NCBI GenBank assembly: GCA_020724545.1
Contig: DYGR01000023.1
Coordinates: 1 to 45,897, forward strand
Direction: 5' to 3'
DNA: 45,897 bases
From: Candidatus Methanoperedens nitratireducens
GTDB taxonomy: Archaea; Halobacteriota; Methanosarcinia; Methanosarcinales; Methanoperedenaceae
The position numbers and the translations under genes are program-made. The notes under the pieces are model-generated. The model searched no databases and was not told the DNA's origin. It saw nothing but the letters and a program-made list of their open reading frames with translations. Below, one piece after another: positions 33,925 to 41,798 of the stretch (positions within the stretch are counted from its first letter, which is position 1; each line of letters begins with the position of its first letter).

Positions 33925-34371
33925 CTAAAACAGCCTGGATACAACCTGGCATACATTTTCAAGGAATTTTACATCCTCTTCTGTGAAGGGTGAGAGGTTA
34001 TGTGAATCTATATCGAGTTCCCCTACGATTTCTCTATTCTTAAAGATTGGAACTACTATCTCAGACTGCACTTTTGGACTGCATGAGAGATAGTTTACCT
34101 CTTTTGAGACATCCTGGATGATGAATGTTGCTTTTCTTTCTGCTGCCTGACCACATATACCCTTCCCGAAAGGTATTCTCATGTGTTCGGTAGGCTCTCC
34201 AATAAAAGGTCCGAGGACAAGCTCTCTTGATTGATCCACAAGATAGAATCCGACCCAATTATAGTGAAGAACGTTGTTCTTGAGCAGCCTGCAGATGGAT
34301 AGAAGCTTCTCATTTATATTCGCTGGTTCATCAACAATCTCTCTTACTCTGTCGAGAAGGAGAGTGAACAT
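33925..34371 (-). CDS. GAF-domain protein related to free methionine-R-sulfoxide reductase
   Basis: The 148-residue protein is a single GAF domain with the fRMsr pattern: NWVGFYLVDQSRELVLGPFI, GKGICGQAAERKATFIIQDV, LSCSPKVQSEIVVPI and GELDIDSHNLSPF. In fRMsr three cysteines do the chemistry. Here the catalytic-type Cys (SCSPK) and the GICG Cys are present, but the first one (usually ACxRI) is replaced (EHMRI). It may still reduce free methionine sulfoxide with two cysteines, or act as a ligand sensor. ATG overlaps the stop of the preceding gene (TGATG), the last step of a five-gene run. Confidence 0.8.
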   Translation of the reverse strand: MFTLLLDRVREIVDEPANINEKLLSICRLLKNNVLHYNWVGFYLVDQSRELVLGPFIGEPTEHMRIPFGKGICGQAAERKATFIIQDVSKEVNYLSCSPKVQSEIVVPIFKNREIVGELDIDSHNLSPFTEEDVKFLENVCQVVSRLF

Positions 34372-34754
34372 CAGACCTCTATCCCCTCTAAGCTCTGATT
34401 TGCTGCCATATAGTGTTTTTTCTTATCCTTTAACTTCTCAAAAGCCTCCTCACATACCTGCAGCATTCTTTCTGGCACCGTCTCGATATGCTGCTTATCT
34501 ATAAGGGCGCGAAGCTCATAATAGCAGTTTGCGCACACGTGGATTATGCGGTTGTTGCTTGAATTTAGACCAAATTCCTCTGGTATCAGGAGGTGCTGAT
34601 GAATAGAGGCATTGCTCATGTACCCGCAGATCTCGCATTCCACGTACGGCTTATCAAGTGTCTTTAGCTCAAGCCATTTCTCGATATAGTTATCGATATA
34701 TTTTTTATTCTTTATCTCAGCCGCAAACCTGGCTCTATCATTTTGATTTTGCAT
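34371..34754 (-). CDS. Unknown protein with HNH-like zinc motifs
   Basis: The 127-residue protein from ATG 34754 (GTG 34769 is possible) has two CxxC knuckles around a histidine pair: CEICGYMSNASIHQHLLIP and HVCANCYYELRALIDKQ. This layout is that of the HNH / treble-clef zinc fold, but the catalytic His-Asn-His pattern is not clear. The rest is helical and charged. It sits between two other genes in a tightly packed operon and is coupled to the GAF gene behind it. DNA binding or nuclease activity is possible but unproven. Confidence 0.6.
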   Translation of the reverse strand: MQNQNDRARFAAEIKNKKYIDNYIEKWLELKTLDKPYVECEICGYMSNASIHQHLLIPEEFGLNSSNNRIIHVCANCYYELRALIDKQHIETVPERMLQVCEEAFEKLKDKKKHYMAANQSLEGIEV

Positions 34755-34769
34755 AATTGAATCTCTCAC

Positions 34770-35144
34770 TCATGCTTTATTAAGTATTATTAAATCCGGT
34801 CTTGGTTTCTCAAAGCTGGCAAGATCATTCTTGCATCTACTACAGAGTTCTCTAGCAGTAAATGCCACTACCTCGAATGATCCAGGTAAGGTACGGGCAT
34901 AGATCAAATGAGGCTTTAATCCAATATACTTGCTTATTTCAGACAGAATGGCTACAAAGTGCTCTTGATAGACCTCTATATCCTCAATCTGCAGGCCTCT
35001 CACATCTGCAAGTATGCCAATACACCCGCACGCAGTTCCAAACACTTTTAATTCTACTATATAAACAGGTGCTCCCTTGAATTTCCTTATAGTGCTCTCA
35101 AGCTTTCCACGGCTCTGTGGGATTTTATCCAGGAAATCGCGCAT
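34770..35144 (-). CDS. Unknown protein in the U32 gene run
   Basis: A 124-residue protein starts at ATG 35144, which overlaps the U32 stop by one base (TAATG). It contains KVFGTACGCIGILADVRGLQ (a CxC pair), FEVVAFTARELCSRCKND (a CxxC pair) and a C-terminal PRPDLIILNKA. The four cysteines could bind a metal or Fe-S cluster. No family is recognised. Coupling to the Fe-S containing U32 protein upstream suggests they work together. Confidence 0.6.
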   Translation of the reverse strand: MRDFLDKIPQSRGKLESTIRKFKGAPVYIVELKVFGTACGCIGILADVRGLQIEDIEVYQEHFVAILSEISKYIGLKPHLIYARTLPGSFEVVAFTARELCSRCKNDLASFEKPRPDLIILNKA

Positions 35145-36184
35145 TAGACCACCTGAACCTCTCTTAAAGGCAGAGTCTTTCTTTGCATGTCCGTAAATTC
35201 AAAAACTCTAATAATTCTTTGTGCAGTGGCCTTACAGAATCCGCATTTATGACAGAACTTTTTGCAAGTCATCCACTGTTTTATAGTGCCGTCTAATTCC
35301 TTGTTCGGAATATAGAACATATCGCGCAATTCACTCGGGCAATCCAGTATATCCATCAGGTTTCCATCATACGATCGATCTGAATAAGCCCTCATGCAAT
35401 CTGTTATCCAGCGTATGGTGTTGGCACGACCGGATGTTTTAAAACAATCTATACCTAAAGCTTCGTATGCCCCAAGGTCCTCTGGTCTTATCCAGGGAGA
35501 TTTAATGATCAATTCTGGATACCTGACCCTGAATGAAATGCATTTTTCATAATAATAGTCACTGAAAATATTGGGCCTGTTTCCAAGCGCGGTCATATGA
35601 GAGAACAGATTGAAGTGAGAGTATCTGAACGGGCATTTATATAGACATGCCTCATTTGCCAGCAGCCTGAGCTCGCAATCAACGACTTCTCTTATACTCT
35701 CCAAAATTTCGAAGTTTCTATTTATATTAGTATCCAGCGTTATGGCATCTGCACCAAGTTCCTCAAAAAATCTTGCTCTTTCAGGTGAATCCACATGCGA
35801 TATGACAGATACTACCACCTTTATATCAGGAAATTCTTTTGTAAGCATCTCCACCAGATAAGGTTCTGCAACCGTGACAGAATCCACCCCTATCTCGCTT
35901 AGCTTGCCAAAATACCACCTGAACATATTATAACCCTGCGAAGTCAGATGCTGACCCCCCATGCAGGAAGGATTCATGACTATGCCTATTTTAAATTTTT
36001 TATCATGGATGTACTGTGTCTGCTCAGTAATTTCATCCAGCAATGGCGCATGTAAGGTAACTCTTCCGCTTCCAAGTACCTCTGGCGTACCTGCCATATA
36101 AATCTCATCTACTTCCTCTGTTGCCTCTTTGCATATCTCTTCCAGTGCTAAAGAATGGCCTGGATGCGGTATTATCAATTTCAT
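35144..36184 (-). CDS. Peptidase U32 family protein with Fe-S cysteines
   Basis: The 346-residue form from ATG 36184 (MKLIIPHPGHSLALEEICKE) avoids a long overlap with the gene upstream. It is a U32-type TIM-barrel protein: EIYMAGTPEVLGSGRVTL, KIGIVMNPSCMGGQHLTSQG, DSVTVAEPYLVEMLTKEFPD and the cluster-type block LLANEACLYKCPFRYSHF. It ends with CKKFCHKCGFCKATAQRI, four close cysteines that probably hold a further Fe-S cluster. Related U32 proteins hydroxylate tRNA or ubiquinone precursors (TrhP, UbiU/UbiV) and are not real peptidases. The substrate here is unknown. Confidence 0.8.
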   Translation of the reverse strand: MKLIIPHPGHSLALEEICKEATEEVDEIYMAGTPEVLGSGRVTLHAPLLDEITEQTQYIHDKKFKIGIVMNPSCMGGQHLTSQGYNMFRWYFGKLSEIGVDSVTVAEPYLVEMLTKEFPDIKVVVSVISHVDSPERARFFEELGADAITLDTNINRNFEILESIREVVDCELRLLANEACLYKCPFRYSHFNLFSHMTALGNRPNIFSDYYYEKCISFRVRYPELIIKSPWIRPEDLGAYEALGIDCFKTSGRANTIRWITDCMRAYSDRSYDGNLMDILDCPSELRDMFYIPNKELDGTIKQWMTCKKFCHKCGFCKATAQRIIRVFEFTDMQRKTLPLREVQVV

Positions 36185-36264
36185 CTTATTATCGTCACCT
36201 CGCCTATGGTCTAGTGGCTTCATGTAGTCATGAGGCGTAATATAGCTTTTCATACTACAGTGGT

Positions 36265-36987
36265 TTATAAAAAAATCTCTTCGAACAACCATCCATACTC
36301 TTGTGGTCTTGTCAAAAACTCCAGTTTCCTGATATCCCTCACCAGCCCGTACATTTCCCTGTTTCTCTGCAATCCCCTGATACCGGCTGGATCAAGTATC
36401 CTTATCTCTGGTACATAATCATAAACCGGGTTTTTCACAATCCCATTATCCAGAATAAAATATGCGCATCCTCCCTTTTCCTTTATTGGTGCATATACAG
36501 ATTCAAAGTCCCGTGCTACCCAGTTCGCCATTTTAAGTACCTTATTAGATGCGTTGATAGTGATATGCCCATATCCCGGGGGAATAATCACCTTGTCCCC
36601 CTGCTCAGCCTTTACCAGTATCACATCCTGTATCTTATCATTATCTGATTTCTGCATGATGTAGTGCGCCTCACCACTTAAGACCTCGTATATCTCAGGA
36701 TATGTAGTATCAGTTCCTGGTATCATGGGATGGTAATGTCCTGCTGTTTTCACGAACTCACACCCCAGCATACGTGGTGGGATGACAGTAACATCATATC
36801 TTAAGCCATGTTCTTTAATGGTAAGGGCGTCATTTCTGCTGAGCGATAGATCACGGTACATATAATACAGCTCAAGATCAGTTGCGCTGAGTAACCATTC
36901 TCGATCGTAAATGACCTCCTTCATATCAAACAGCATTCTAATACCAGGCTTAACACTCTTTGTCCCGAATTCCAGAGTATTCTGCAT
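36265..36987 (-). CDS. pgi: Glucose-6-phosphate isomerase, archaeal cupin type
   Basis: The 240-residue cupin-type PGI interconverts glucose and fructose 6-phosphates. The metal ligands are visible as His84, His86 (VKTAGHYHP), Glu98 (TYPEIYEVLSGEAHYIMQ) and His141 (IIPPGYGHITIN). The C-terminal DYVPEIRILDPAGIRGLQRN block is somewhat longer than in the 190-residue Pyrococcus enzyme. ATG 36987 begins MQNTLEFGTKSVKPGIRMLF. It heads the run that continues with the U32 gene 80 bases downstream. It would channel gluconeogenic carbon toward the glycogen genes at 6658-18319. Confidence 0.9.
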   Translation of the reverse strand: MQNTLEFGTKSVKPGIRMLFDMKEVIYDREWLLSATDLELYYMYRDLSLSRNDALTIKEHGLRYDVTVIPPRMLGCEFVKTAGHYHPMIPGTDTTYPEIYEVLSGEAHYIMQKSDNDKIQDVILVKAEQGDKVIIPPGYGHITINASNKVLKMANWVARDFESVYAPIKEKGGCAYFILDNGIVKNPVYDYVPEIRILDPAGIRGLQRNREMYGLVRDIRKLEFLTRPQEYGWLFEEIFL

Positions 36988-37059
36988 CAGATAACAATTA
37001 TCTATCCAGATATTTATAGGATTATGTTATGTCCTGTGGATGATCCCTCAAAGCTCAGA

Positions 37060-37482
37060 CTATAGCTCTATCTCCGCAATCGGCTTGCCCTCTATAGTCT
37101 GCGGTGCAAGCCAGTCGATGATTTTGAGGAGGTCGTCTTTACTCTCAGCAGAGATATCAACATATATCGAACCCAGACTCTCTTCTCCAGCCGGAAAATT
37201 CACCCTTCCTATGAATGCAACCTGTTTATTTAGACTAAATTGAGTCGTGTTCCCTCTAATCCCGGCTAAGAGTACACTGCGCGCAGTATCAAGGATATGC
37301 TCTTCTCTTAAGAGCAGATGCAGCTTTCTCAGGCTCTCAAGATTCCCCTCACCATAGAGCCGCGGGATTCCAAAATCCTGGAGATGTAGTTCAATCGGGA
37401 ATAGATTTGTGATAGCGGTTCTGACTCTCTCCTCAATCTCGGTAGGATAGATGAGTGCAGAGATTCTTACTGTTATGTTCAT
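37060..37482 (-). CDS. UPF0201 family protein
   Basis: The 140-residue protein matches the archaeal UPF0201 (DUF54) family, with an RNA-binding-like (ribosomal protein L5-like) fold: MNITVRISALIYPTEIEERV, LYGEGNLESLRKLHLLLREE, and ISLNKQ-type strand QFSLNKQVAFIGRVNFPAG. Its ATG shares four bases with the UPF0200 stop (ATGA), the usual pairing of these two families in archaea. Function is not established. Confidence 0.85.
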   Translation of the reverse strand: MNITVRISALIYPTEIEERVRTAITNLFPIELHLQDFGIPRLYGEGNLESLRKLHLLLREEHILDTARSVLLAGIRGNTTQFSLNKQVAFIGRVNFPAGEESLGSIYVDISAESKDDLLKIIDWLAPQTIEGKPIAEIEL

Positions 37483-38018
37483 AGATCTTGAAGTATTTTT
37501 TCTATTTCTTTATGAAATTTCTCAATAGACCCTGTATTCTCGATGGTTATATCTGCCATTTCCATTGCTTTATCCACTCCCCAGATCCTTTCACGCTCAT
37601 CCCGTCTTTCTAATTCCCCTGTGTTACACATATCATCAGAGCGGCAACGTTTTTTCATCCGTTCAAACCTGATATCAAACGACGTTTTGATTGCTATAAG
37701 TTTAAAATCACTCCCGAACTGTCTTTTGAAGTAATCCACCTCTTCTATATTCCTAGTGCCGTCAATAACCACAACAGGGGAATCCAGTGAACGGATTTTG
37801 GAAGTACAGCGCCTTGCAATAGAATCCATTCCCTCCTCCCTGCGAAGCTTTGTTCCCATGCCGCCAATATTCTCATCTGTAGGAGACAGGCCGCGTCTTG
37901 CAGTTTCCTCTCTTACAATATCGCCCATGCTGACAACAGGTATGTTCAATCTACGTGCTACGGCTGATGCTTCAGATTTTCCGGATGCTGGCATTCCTAC
38001 AAATGCAATGAGCCTCAT
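37479..38018 (-). CDS. UPF0200 family nucleotide kinase-like protein
   Basis: The 179-residue protein from ATG 38018 starts MRLIAFVGMPASGKSEASAV with a Walker A loop (8-15). It continues with VVSMGDIVREETARRGLSPT, VVVIDGTRNIEEVDYFKRQF (Walker B-like Asp) and an Arg-rich lid (ERMKKRCRSDDM). This is UPF0200, related to adenylate and dephospho-CoA kinases. A longer upstream frame overlaps the divergent oxidoreductase promoter and is rejected. The natural substrate is unknown. It is coupled to UPF0201. Confidence 0.87.
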   Translation of the reverse strand: MRLIAFVGMPASGKSEASAVARRLNIPVVSMGDIVREETARRGLSPTDENIGGMGTKLRREEGMDSIARRCTSKIRSLDSPVVVIDGTRNIEEVDYFKRQFGSDFKLIAIKTSFDIRFERMKKRCRSDDMCNTGELERRDERERIWGVDKAMEMADITIENTGSIEKFHKEIEKILQDL

Positions 38019-38128
38019 AGAGCAGATTAATTCTGCTGGAGGATTATAAACGTATGCACCCGGTGTCAACTGAAATGGTCTCTTTGGCATCGAAAGGTTA
38101 TAATAAGTTCGATGCAAAATGAATACGT

Positions 38129-39469
38129 ATGGCAAAAATAGTAATTTTAGGTCTTGGAAGCGGGGGTTTTGCAGCTTCACTGGCTATACGGAGGAACGAT
38201 CCTAGAGCCTCTGTTACAATCATAGAGAAAAGGGCATACGATATGTTCTCCCCGTGCGGTATGCCTTTTGCTATAGAAGGCATCGTAAGTCTTGATGACC
38301 TCAAATTCTCACTGCCTCCTGATGAGCATCTAACAAAATTACTTGAACATGAAGCTCAGGCGATAAACCCTGCTGAGAAAAATGTAGCGGTAAAGAACCT
38401 GAGAACCGGGGAGATTGTATCTATTCCCTACGATTCCCTCATTATTGCCATCGGGGCACAGCCCTTCATCCCTCCTATAAAGGGCGCAAAAGAGAGTATT
38501 GGCAGAGGTGTTTTTATCCTGCATGATATTGAGAGCGCGCAAGAGATTATAGAGAATGCTAAAGGCTCAAAAAGAGCTATCGTGGTTGGAGCCGGCCCGA
38601 TCGGGCTTGAGATTGCAGTAGCCCTGAAAGAAAAGGGGCTGGATGTCCTCGTGGTTGAAATGCTCTCCTCTGCCCTGCCGCGGGCGTTAGACAGGGATAT
38701 GGCAAAAGTGGTGGAGCGGTCACTTGAGGAAAGACAGATAAGATTGCTCTTAAACAAAACGGTGGGCAGTATAAATGGCTTCCCTGTTGAATCTGTTTCA
38801 ATCGATAACGAAATTATCAGAACCGATATGGTTATTCTCGCAGCGGGTGTGAGAGCAAATGTTGATATAGCAAAGAATGCAGGGATTGAGGTCGGGAGAT
38901 GGGGCATTAAAACAAATGCAAGGATGGAGACTAATATTAAAGGGATCTATGCAGTGGGGGATTGCATTGAGACCGTAAGCCTGATTACCCACAGACCCAC
39001 TACCATGCAGCTGGCATCGGCAGCTTTCAGGCAAGGAACAGTGGCAGGTACAAATGCGGCAGGCGGGTATGATACGTATGAAGGTGCGCTCTCCACCTAT
39101 GTTTCGCGTATCGGAAAGCTTGAGGTCGCATCAGCGGGTTTTAGTGAGTTCTTTGCAGAATCTGCCGGGTTTGAGACGATATCAGGTAAAGCCCAGGGAA
39201 AAAATAAACCCGCATACTATCCCGGAGCTAGAGATATCATAGTTAAAGTAATAGCCGATGCAAGAACTGGAAGAGTCCTGGGCGGCCAGGCAATCGGAGA
39301 GGGCGCAGCGGCGCGTATCAATATGATATCCCTTGCAGTAAAAAATGGCATGGATGTTTATTCTCTCAGCCAGACGGAGACTGCTTACTGCCCTATGCTT
39401 GCTGAAAGTTATGATGTGCTGAACAAAGCTGCGGATTTTGCGGTGAGGAAGCTGAGAAAGGGGAGATGA
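38129..39469 (+). CDS. CoA-disulfide reductase / NADH oxidase-type flavoprotein
   Basis: The 446-residue FAD protein has two dinucleotide-binding domains: IVILGLGSGGFAASLAIR (FAD) and AIVVGAGPIGLEIAVALKEK (NAD(P)H). The single redox cysteine Cys43 in FSPCGMPFAIEG is typical of the group that includes CoA-disulfide reductase, NADH oxidase and persulfide reductase. The FAD motif GIYAVGDCIE is present, and the C-terminal dimerisation domain has GGQAIGEGAAARINMISLAV and TETAYCPML. There is no rhodanese domain. In this group it would lower disulfide or oxygen stress with NAD(P)H. It is monocistronic, with a short divergent promoter shared with UPF0200. Confidence 0.87.
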   Translation: MAKIVILGLGSGGFAASLAIRRNDPRASVTIIEKRAYDMFSPCGMPFAIEGIVSLDDLKFSLPPDEHLTKLLEHEAQAINPAEKNVAVKNLRTGEIVSIPYDSLIIAIGAQPFIPPIKGAKESIGRGVFILHDIESAQEIIENAKGSKRAIVVGAGPIGLEIAVALKEKGLDVLVVEMLSSALPRALDRDMAKVVERSLEERQIRLLLNKTVGSINGFPVESVSIDNEIIRTDMVILAAGVRANVDIAKNAGIEVGRWGIKTNARMETNIKGIYAVGDCIETVSLITHRPTTMQLASAAFRQGTVAGTNAAGGYDTYEGALSTYVSRIGKLEVASAGFSEFFAESAGFETISGKAQGKNKPAYYPGARDIIVKVIADARTGRVLGGQAIGEGAAARINMISLAVKNGMDVYSLSQTETAYCPMLAESYDVLNKAADFAVRKLRKGR

Positions 39470-40124
39470 ATTTTTCTAAGAGTATATTAACCGGGGATGA
39501 ATACAGGTAGACGCAGATAAAGAGAATCAAACCCTAACTCCGCCTAATTTGGGAATATAGTATGTATTGCTTCACAGCAAGTCGAAATCATGGATTTTCA
39601 TTAACGTAAATACGTAATATAAACTCACGCTCAAATAGCTCACCGCAGAGTACGCAAAGAGCGAGACCATCCGCTAAATCCTTATAACTTTTACATTAGT
39701 TTAAGCATTATTCAACATTTCAGTAGCTCTTTCCCATGATGCTTTCAGGAAATTATAAACCGCAGATGAACGCAGATAAACGCAGATAGGAGGAATCATC
39801 GGATATTTAAAAAAAGGTTGCTATGGGCTTGATGGACAACCTCAGGATTATGCAACCACAGACGAGCACAGATTAATCCTCATCTCCGGGCAGCAGTCAA
39901 TATACAAAAATTATCAACAATTTATCGGCGTTCATCTGCGTTTATCTGCGGTTCCGTTTTTCGATAAAGCAGTAAATAGATATGAAAAAGGTTCTTTTCA
40001 ATTATTCATAAAATAATATGAACTAAAATTCAAGAAAACAAACATCTATAGTATAGTTATTAAATCTCCACAATTACGAGCAATTAAATGCAGATGAATT
40101 AAATCTGCATTTATATGCGGTTCT
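39470..40124. repeat. Non-coding stretch with degenerate CGCAGAT-type repeats
   Basis: No convincing gene lies in these 655 bases. They hold scattered copies of a roughly 10-base-period motif, CGCAGATRAA: three in a row at 39761-39790, two in reverse at 39928-39950, and diverged copies near 39511-39520, 39643-39660 (CACCGCAGAGTACGCAAAG) and 39855-39875. The forward and reverse blocks could pair over more than 20 bases. The motif family also appears at 33893-33910. Confidence 0.6.
40085..40113 (-). terminator. Hairpin behind pyrK
   Basis: TAAATGCAGAT (40085-40095) and ATCTGCATTTA (40103-40113) form an 11-bp perfect stem with a 7-base loop just after the pyrK stop. It may terminate the pyr transcript, although it also looks like a folded copy of the neighbouring repeats. 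Confidence 0.5.
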
Positions 40125-40871
40125 TCAAATCTTAACTCTCTCCCCGCACTCATTCCTTCTGTAAATCCCGAACTCAGTCTTCTTCAAAACCTCTCCTGAG
40201 AACACAGGCCCATCCTTGCACACGCGCAGCCCATCAACACAGCAGGCGCCGCATATCCCGATGCCGCATTTGATATAGCGGTGCAGGCTGAACTGGGCTT
40301 TTGAGGGAACAACCGTATCAAGGACTTTCTTCATCATGATCTCAGGCCCGCAGCAGTATATCTGATCAAAGCTCTCAGGATTATCTAACATCCGGGTCAC
40401 ATACCCGTGTTTACCTGCCGAACCGTCATCTGTTGCAATCCGCACTTCTCCTGCAGCTTCAAAACGCTCCCCGAACAGTAGTTCATCCTTTGTTCTTGCG
40501 CCCAGCAGCGTTGTGACCCTGATACCCATTGAGCCTGCCTTCTCAGCCAGAGGCGCCAGGGGGGCAGCCCCGACCCCGCCTGCGATCAATAGAATGTGCC
40601 CTTCCTTTATATCAAACCCGTTACCAAAAGGCCCGCGGATGCCGACAGAATCGCATACATCAAGTTCAAATAAAGCCGATGTAGCAGGCCCTACTTTCTG
40701 GACAGTTATCGCATTATCACAGGAAAGCGCCATCGGGATCTCATCCACCCCGCGGATCCAGACCATCACGAATTGTCCCGGGATTAATTCAAAGGAGGTA
40801 TCAAAGAAAAAAGTCCTGATGGTAGGGGTCTCATCCACTATCTTTGTTATCACTGCATTAACAGGTCTCAT
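40125..40871 (-). CDS. pyrK: Dihydroorotate dehydrogenase electron transfer subunit
   Basis: The 248-residue protein from ATG 40871 (overlapping the pyrD stop as ATGA) carries electrons from dihydroorotate oxidation in PyrD to NAD+ or another acceptor. It has an FAD-binding N-terminal domain (IPGQFVMVWIRGVDEIPMAL), a ferredoxin-reductase-like nucleotide domain (LLIAGGVGAAPLAPLAEKAG, YCCGPEIMMK) and a C-terminal [2Fe-2S] loop CGIGICGACCVDGLRVCKDG with four cysteines. Length is normal. Together with pyrD it forms the class 1B dihydroorotate dehydrogenase. Confidence 0.93.
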   Translation of the reverse strand: MRPVNAVITKIVDETPTIRTFFFDTSFELIPGQFVMVWIRGVDEIPMALSCDNAITVQKVGPATSALFELDVCDSVGIRGPFGNGFDIKEGHILLIAGGVGAAPLAPLAEKAGSMGIRVTTLLGARTKDELLFGERFEAAGEVRIATDDGSAGKHGYVTRMLDNPESFDQIYCCGPEIMMKKVLDTVVPSKAQFSLHRYIKCGIGICGACCVDGLRVCKDGPVFSGEVLKKTEFGIYRRNECGERVKI

Positions 40872-41758
40872 CGTCCATGCGCCATTCCGTATATGTCGTT
40901 CAGTGTCCATTCCTTCTCAACTAAGAACTCCCTCATACATGAGGAGATATCGCTGAAAATGTTAATATTGTTACCCACAGCAGAGCCGATCTGTACAGCT
41001 CTGGCGCCTGCCATTATAAACTCGATAGCATCCCGCCAGTCGGAGATACCGCCCACACCGATAACAGGTATATCAAGTGCTTCATAGAGGTCGTAGACAC
41101 ATCTTATCGCCACAGGTTTAATAGCACGGCCTGAGAGACCCCCGAATCTATTACCCAGTATCGGATAGCCGCTTTCAATATCAATAGCCATGCCCCTTAC
41201 AGTATTGATTGCCACAACGGCATCAGCCCCGCCCCGTTGAGCCGCCAGTCCGATGCTCTTTATATCCGTAACACTGGGTGTGAGCTTTACCCAGATCGGT
41301 GAACGAGCAGTGCTTTTGACAGCACGTGTAATCTCTTCCACAAGATCGGGCTGGGTTCCAATCTCTGCACCGTAGCCGCAGGCATGCGGACAGCTAAGGT
41401 TTAGCTCAAAAGCATCGGCATGAAGTGCGTCTGCGATCTCCAGGAACTCCTCCGTAGATCCCCCGAAAATACTTGCAATCACAGGCACGCCCGCTTCTCT
41501 TGCTCCCTCTATCTCACCCTGGAAATCTCTATAAGAGGGATTGGGAAGACCCATTGCATTCAAGTAACCACTATCCACTTCTATCATACTTGGATTACTG
41601 TGACCGCTTCTTGGCTCTTTTCCAATGGATTTTGTGACGATAGCACCTGCTCCTCCCTCTGCTACTCTTTTTAATGAGCCGCCTGTGGTGCCCATGATAC
41701 CTGCGGCAAGCATCAGCGGATTCCTGAGTTTTAATCCTGTTAATGTTAGTGCGAGCAT
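40868..41758 (-). CDS. pyrD: Dihydroorotate dehydrogenase, class 1B catalytic subunit
   Basis: The 296-residue FMN enzyme makes orotate for pyrimidine synthesis. Motifs: LRNPLMLAAGIMGTTGGSLK, the substrate loop with FELNLSCPHACGYG (catalytic Cys in NLSCPH), IWVKLTPSVTDIKSIGLAAQ, VAINTVRGMAIDIESGYPIL, LSGRAIKPVAIRCV and IPVIGVGGISDWRDAIEFIM (FMN phosphate). ATG 41758 is chosen over TTG 41770. The start lies only 40 bases from the end of an insertion sequence, so the native upstream region has been cut off. Confidence 0.93.
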   Translation of the reverse strand: MLALTLTGLKLRNPLMLAAGIMGTTGGSLKRVAEGGAGAIVTKSIGKEPRSGHSNPSMIEVDSGYLNAMGLPNPSYRDFQGEIEGAREAGVPVIASIFGGSTEEFLEIADALHADAFELNLSCPHACGYGAEIGTQPDLVEEITRAVKSTARSPIWVKLTPSVTDIKSIGLAAQRGGADAVVAINTVRGMAIDIESGYPILGNRFGGLSGRAIKPVAIRCVYDLYEALDIPVIGVGGISDWRDAIEFIMAGARAVQIGSAVGNNINIFSDISSCMREFLVEKEWTLNDIYGMAHGR

Positions 41759-41798
41759 TCTGGATAACAATGTTTGATATGTACTTAGCTTTTATCTT

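Noticed and set aside
36185-36292. N-terminal extension of the U32 gene overlapping pgi
   Set aside because: The extension is basic, unlike the family, and the ATG at 36184 begins directly with the conserved first strand.
38019-38180. N-terminal extension of the UPF0200 gene
   Set aside because: It runs across the start of the divergent flavoprotein gene, and the P-loop normally sits at the extreme N-terminus as with the ATG at 38018.
39761-39950. Possible CRISPR array
   Set aside because: The units are 10-base degenerate repeats in direct contact or in opposite orientation, with no regular unique spacers and no cas genes.
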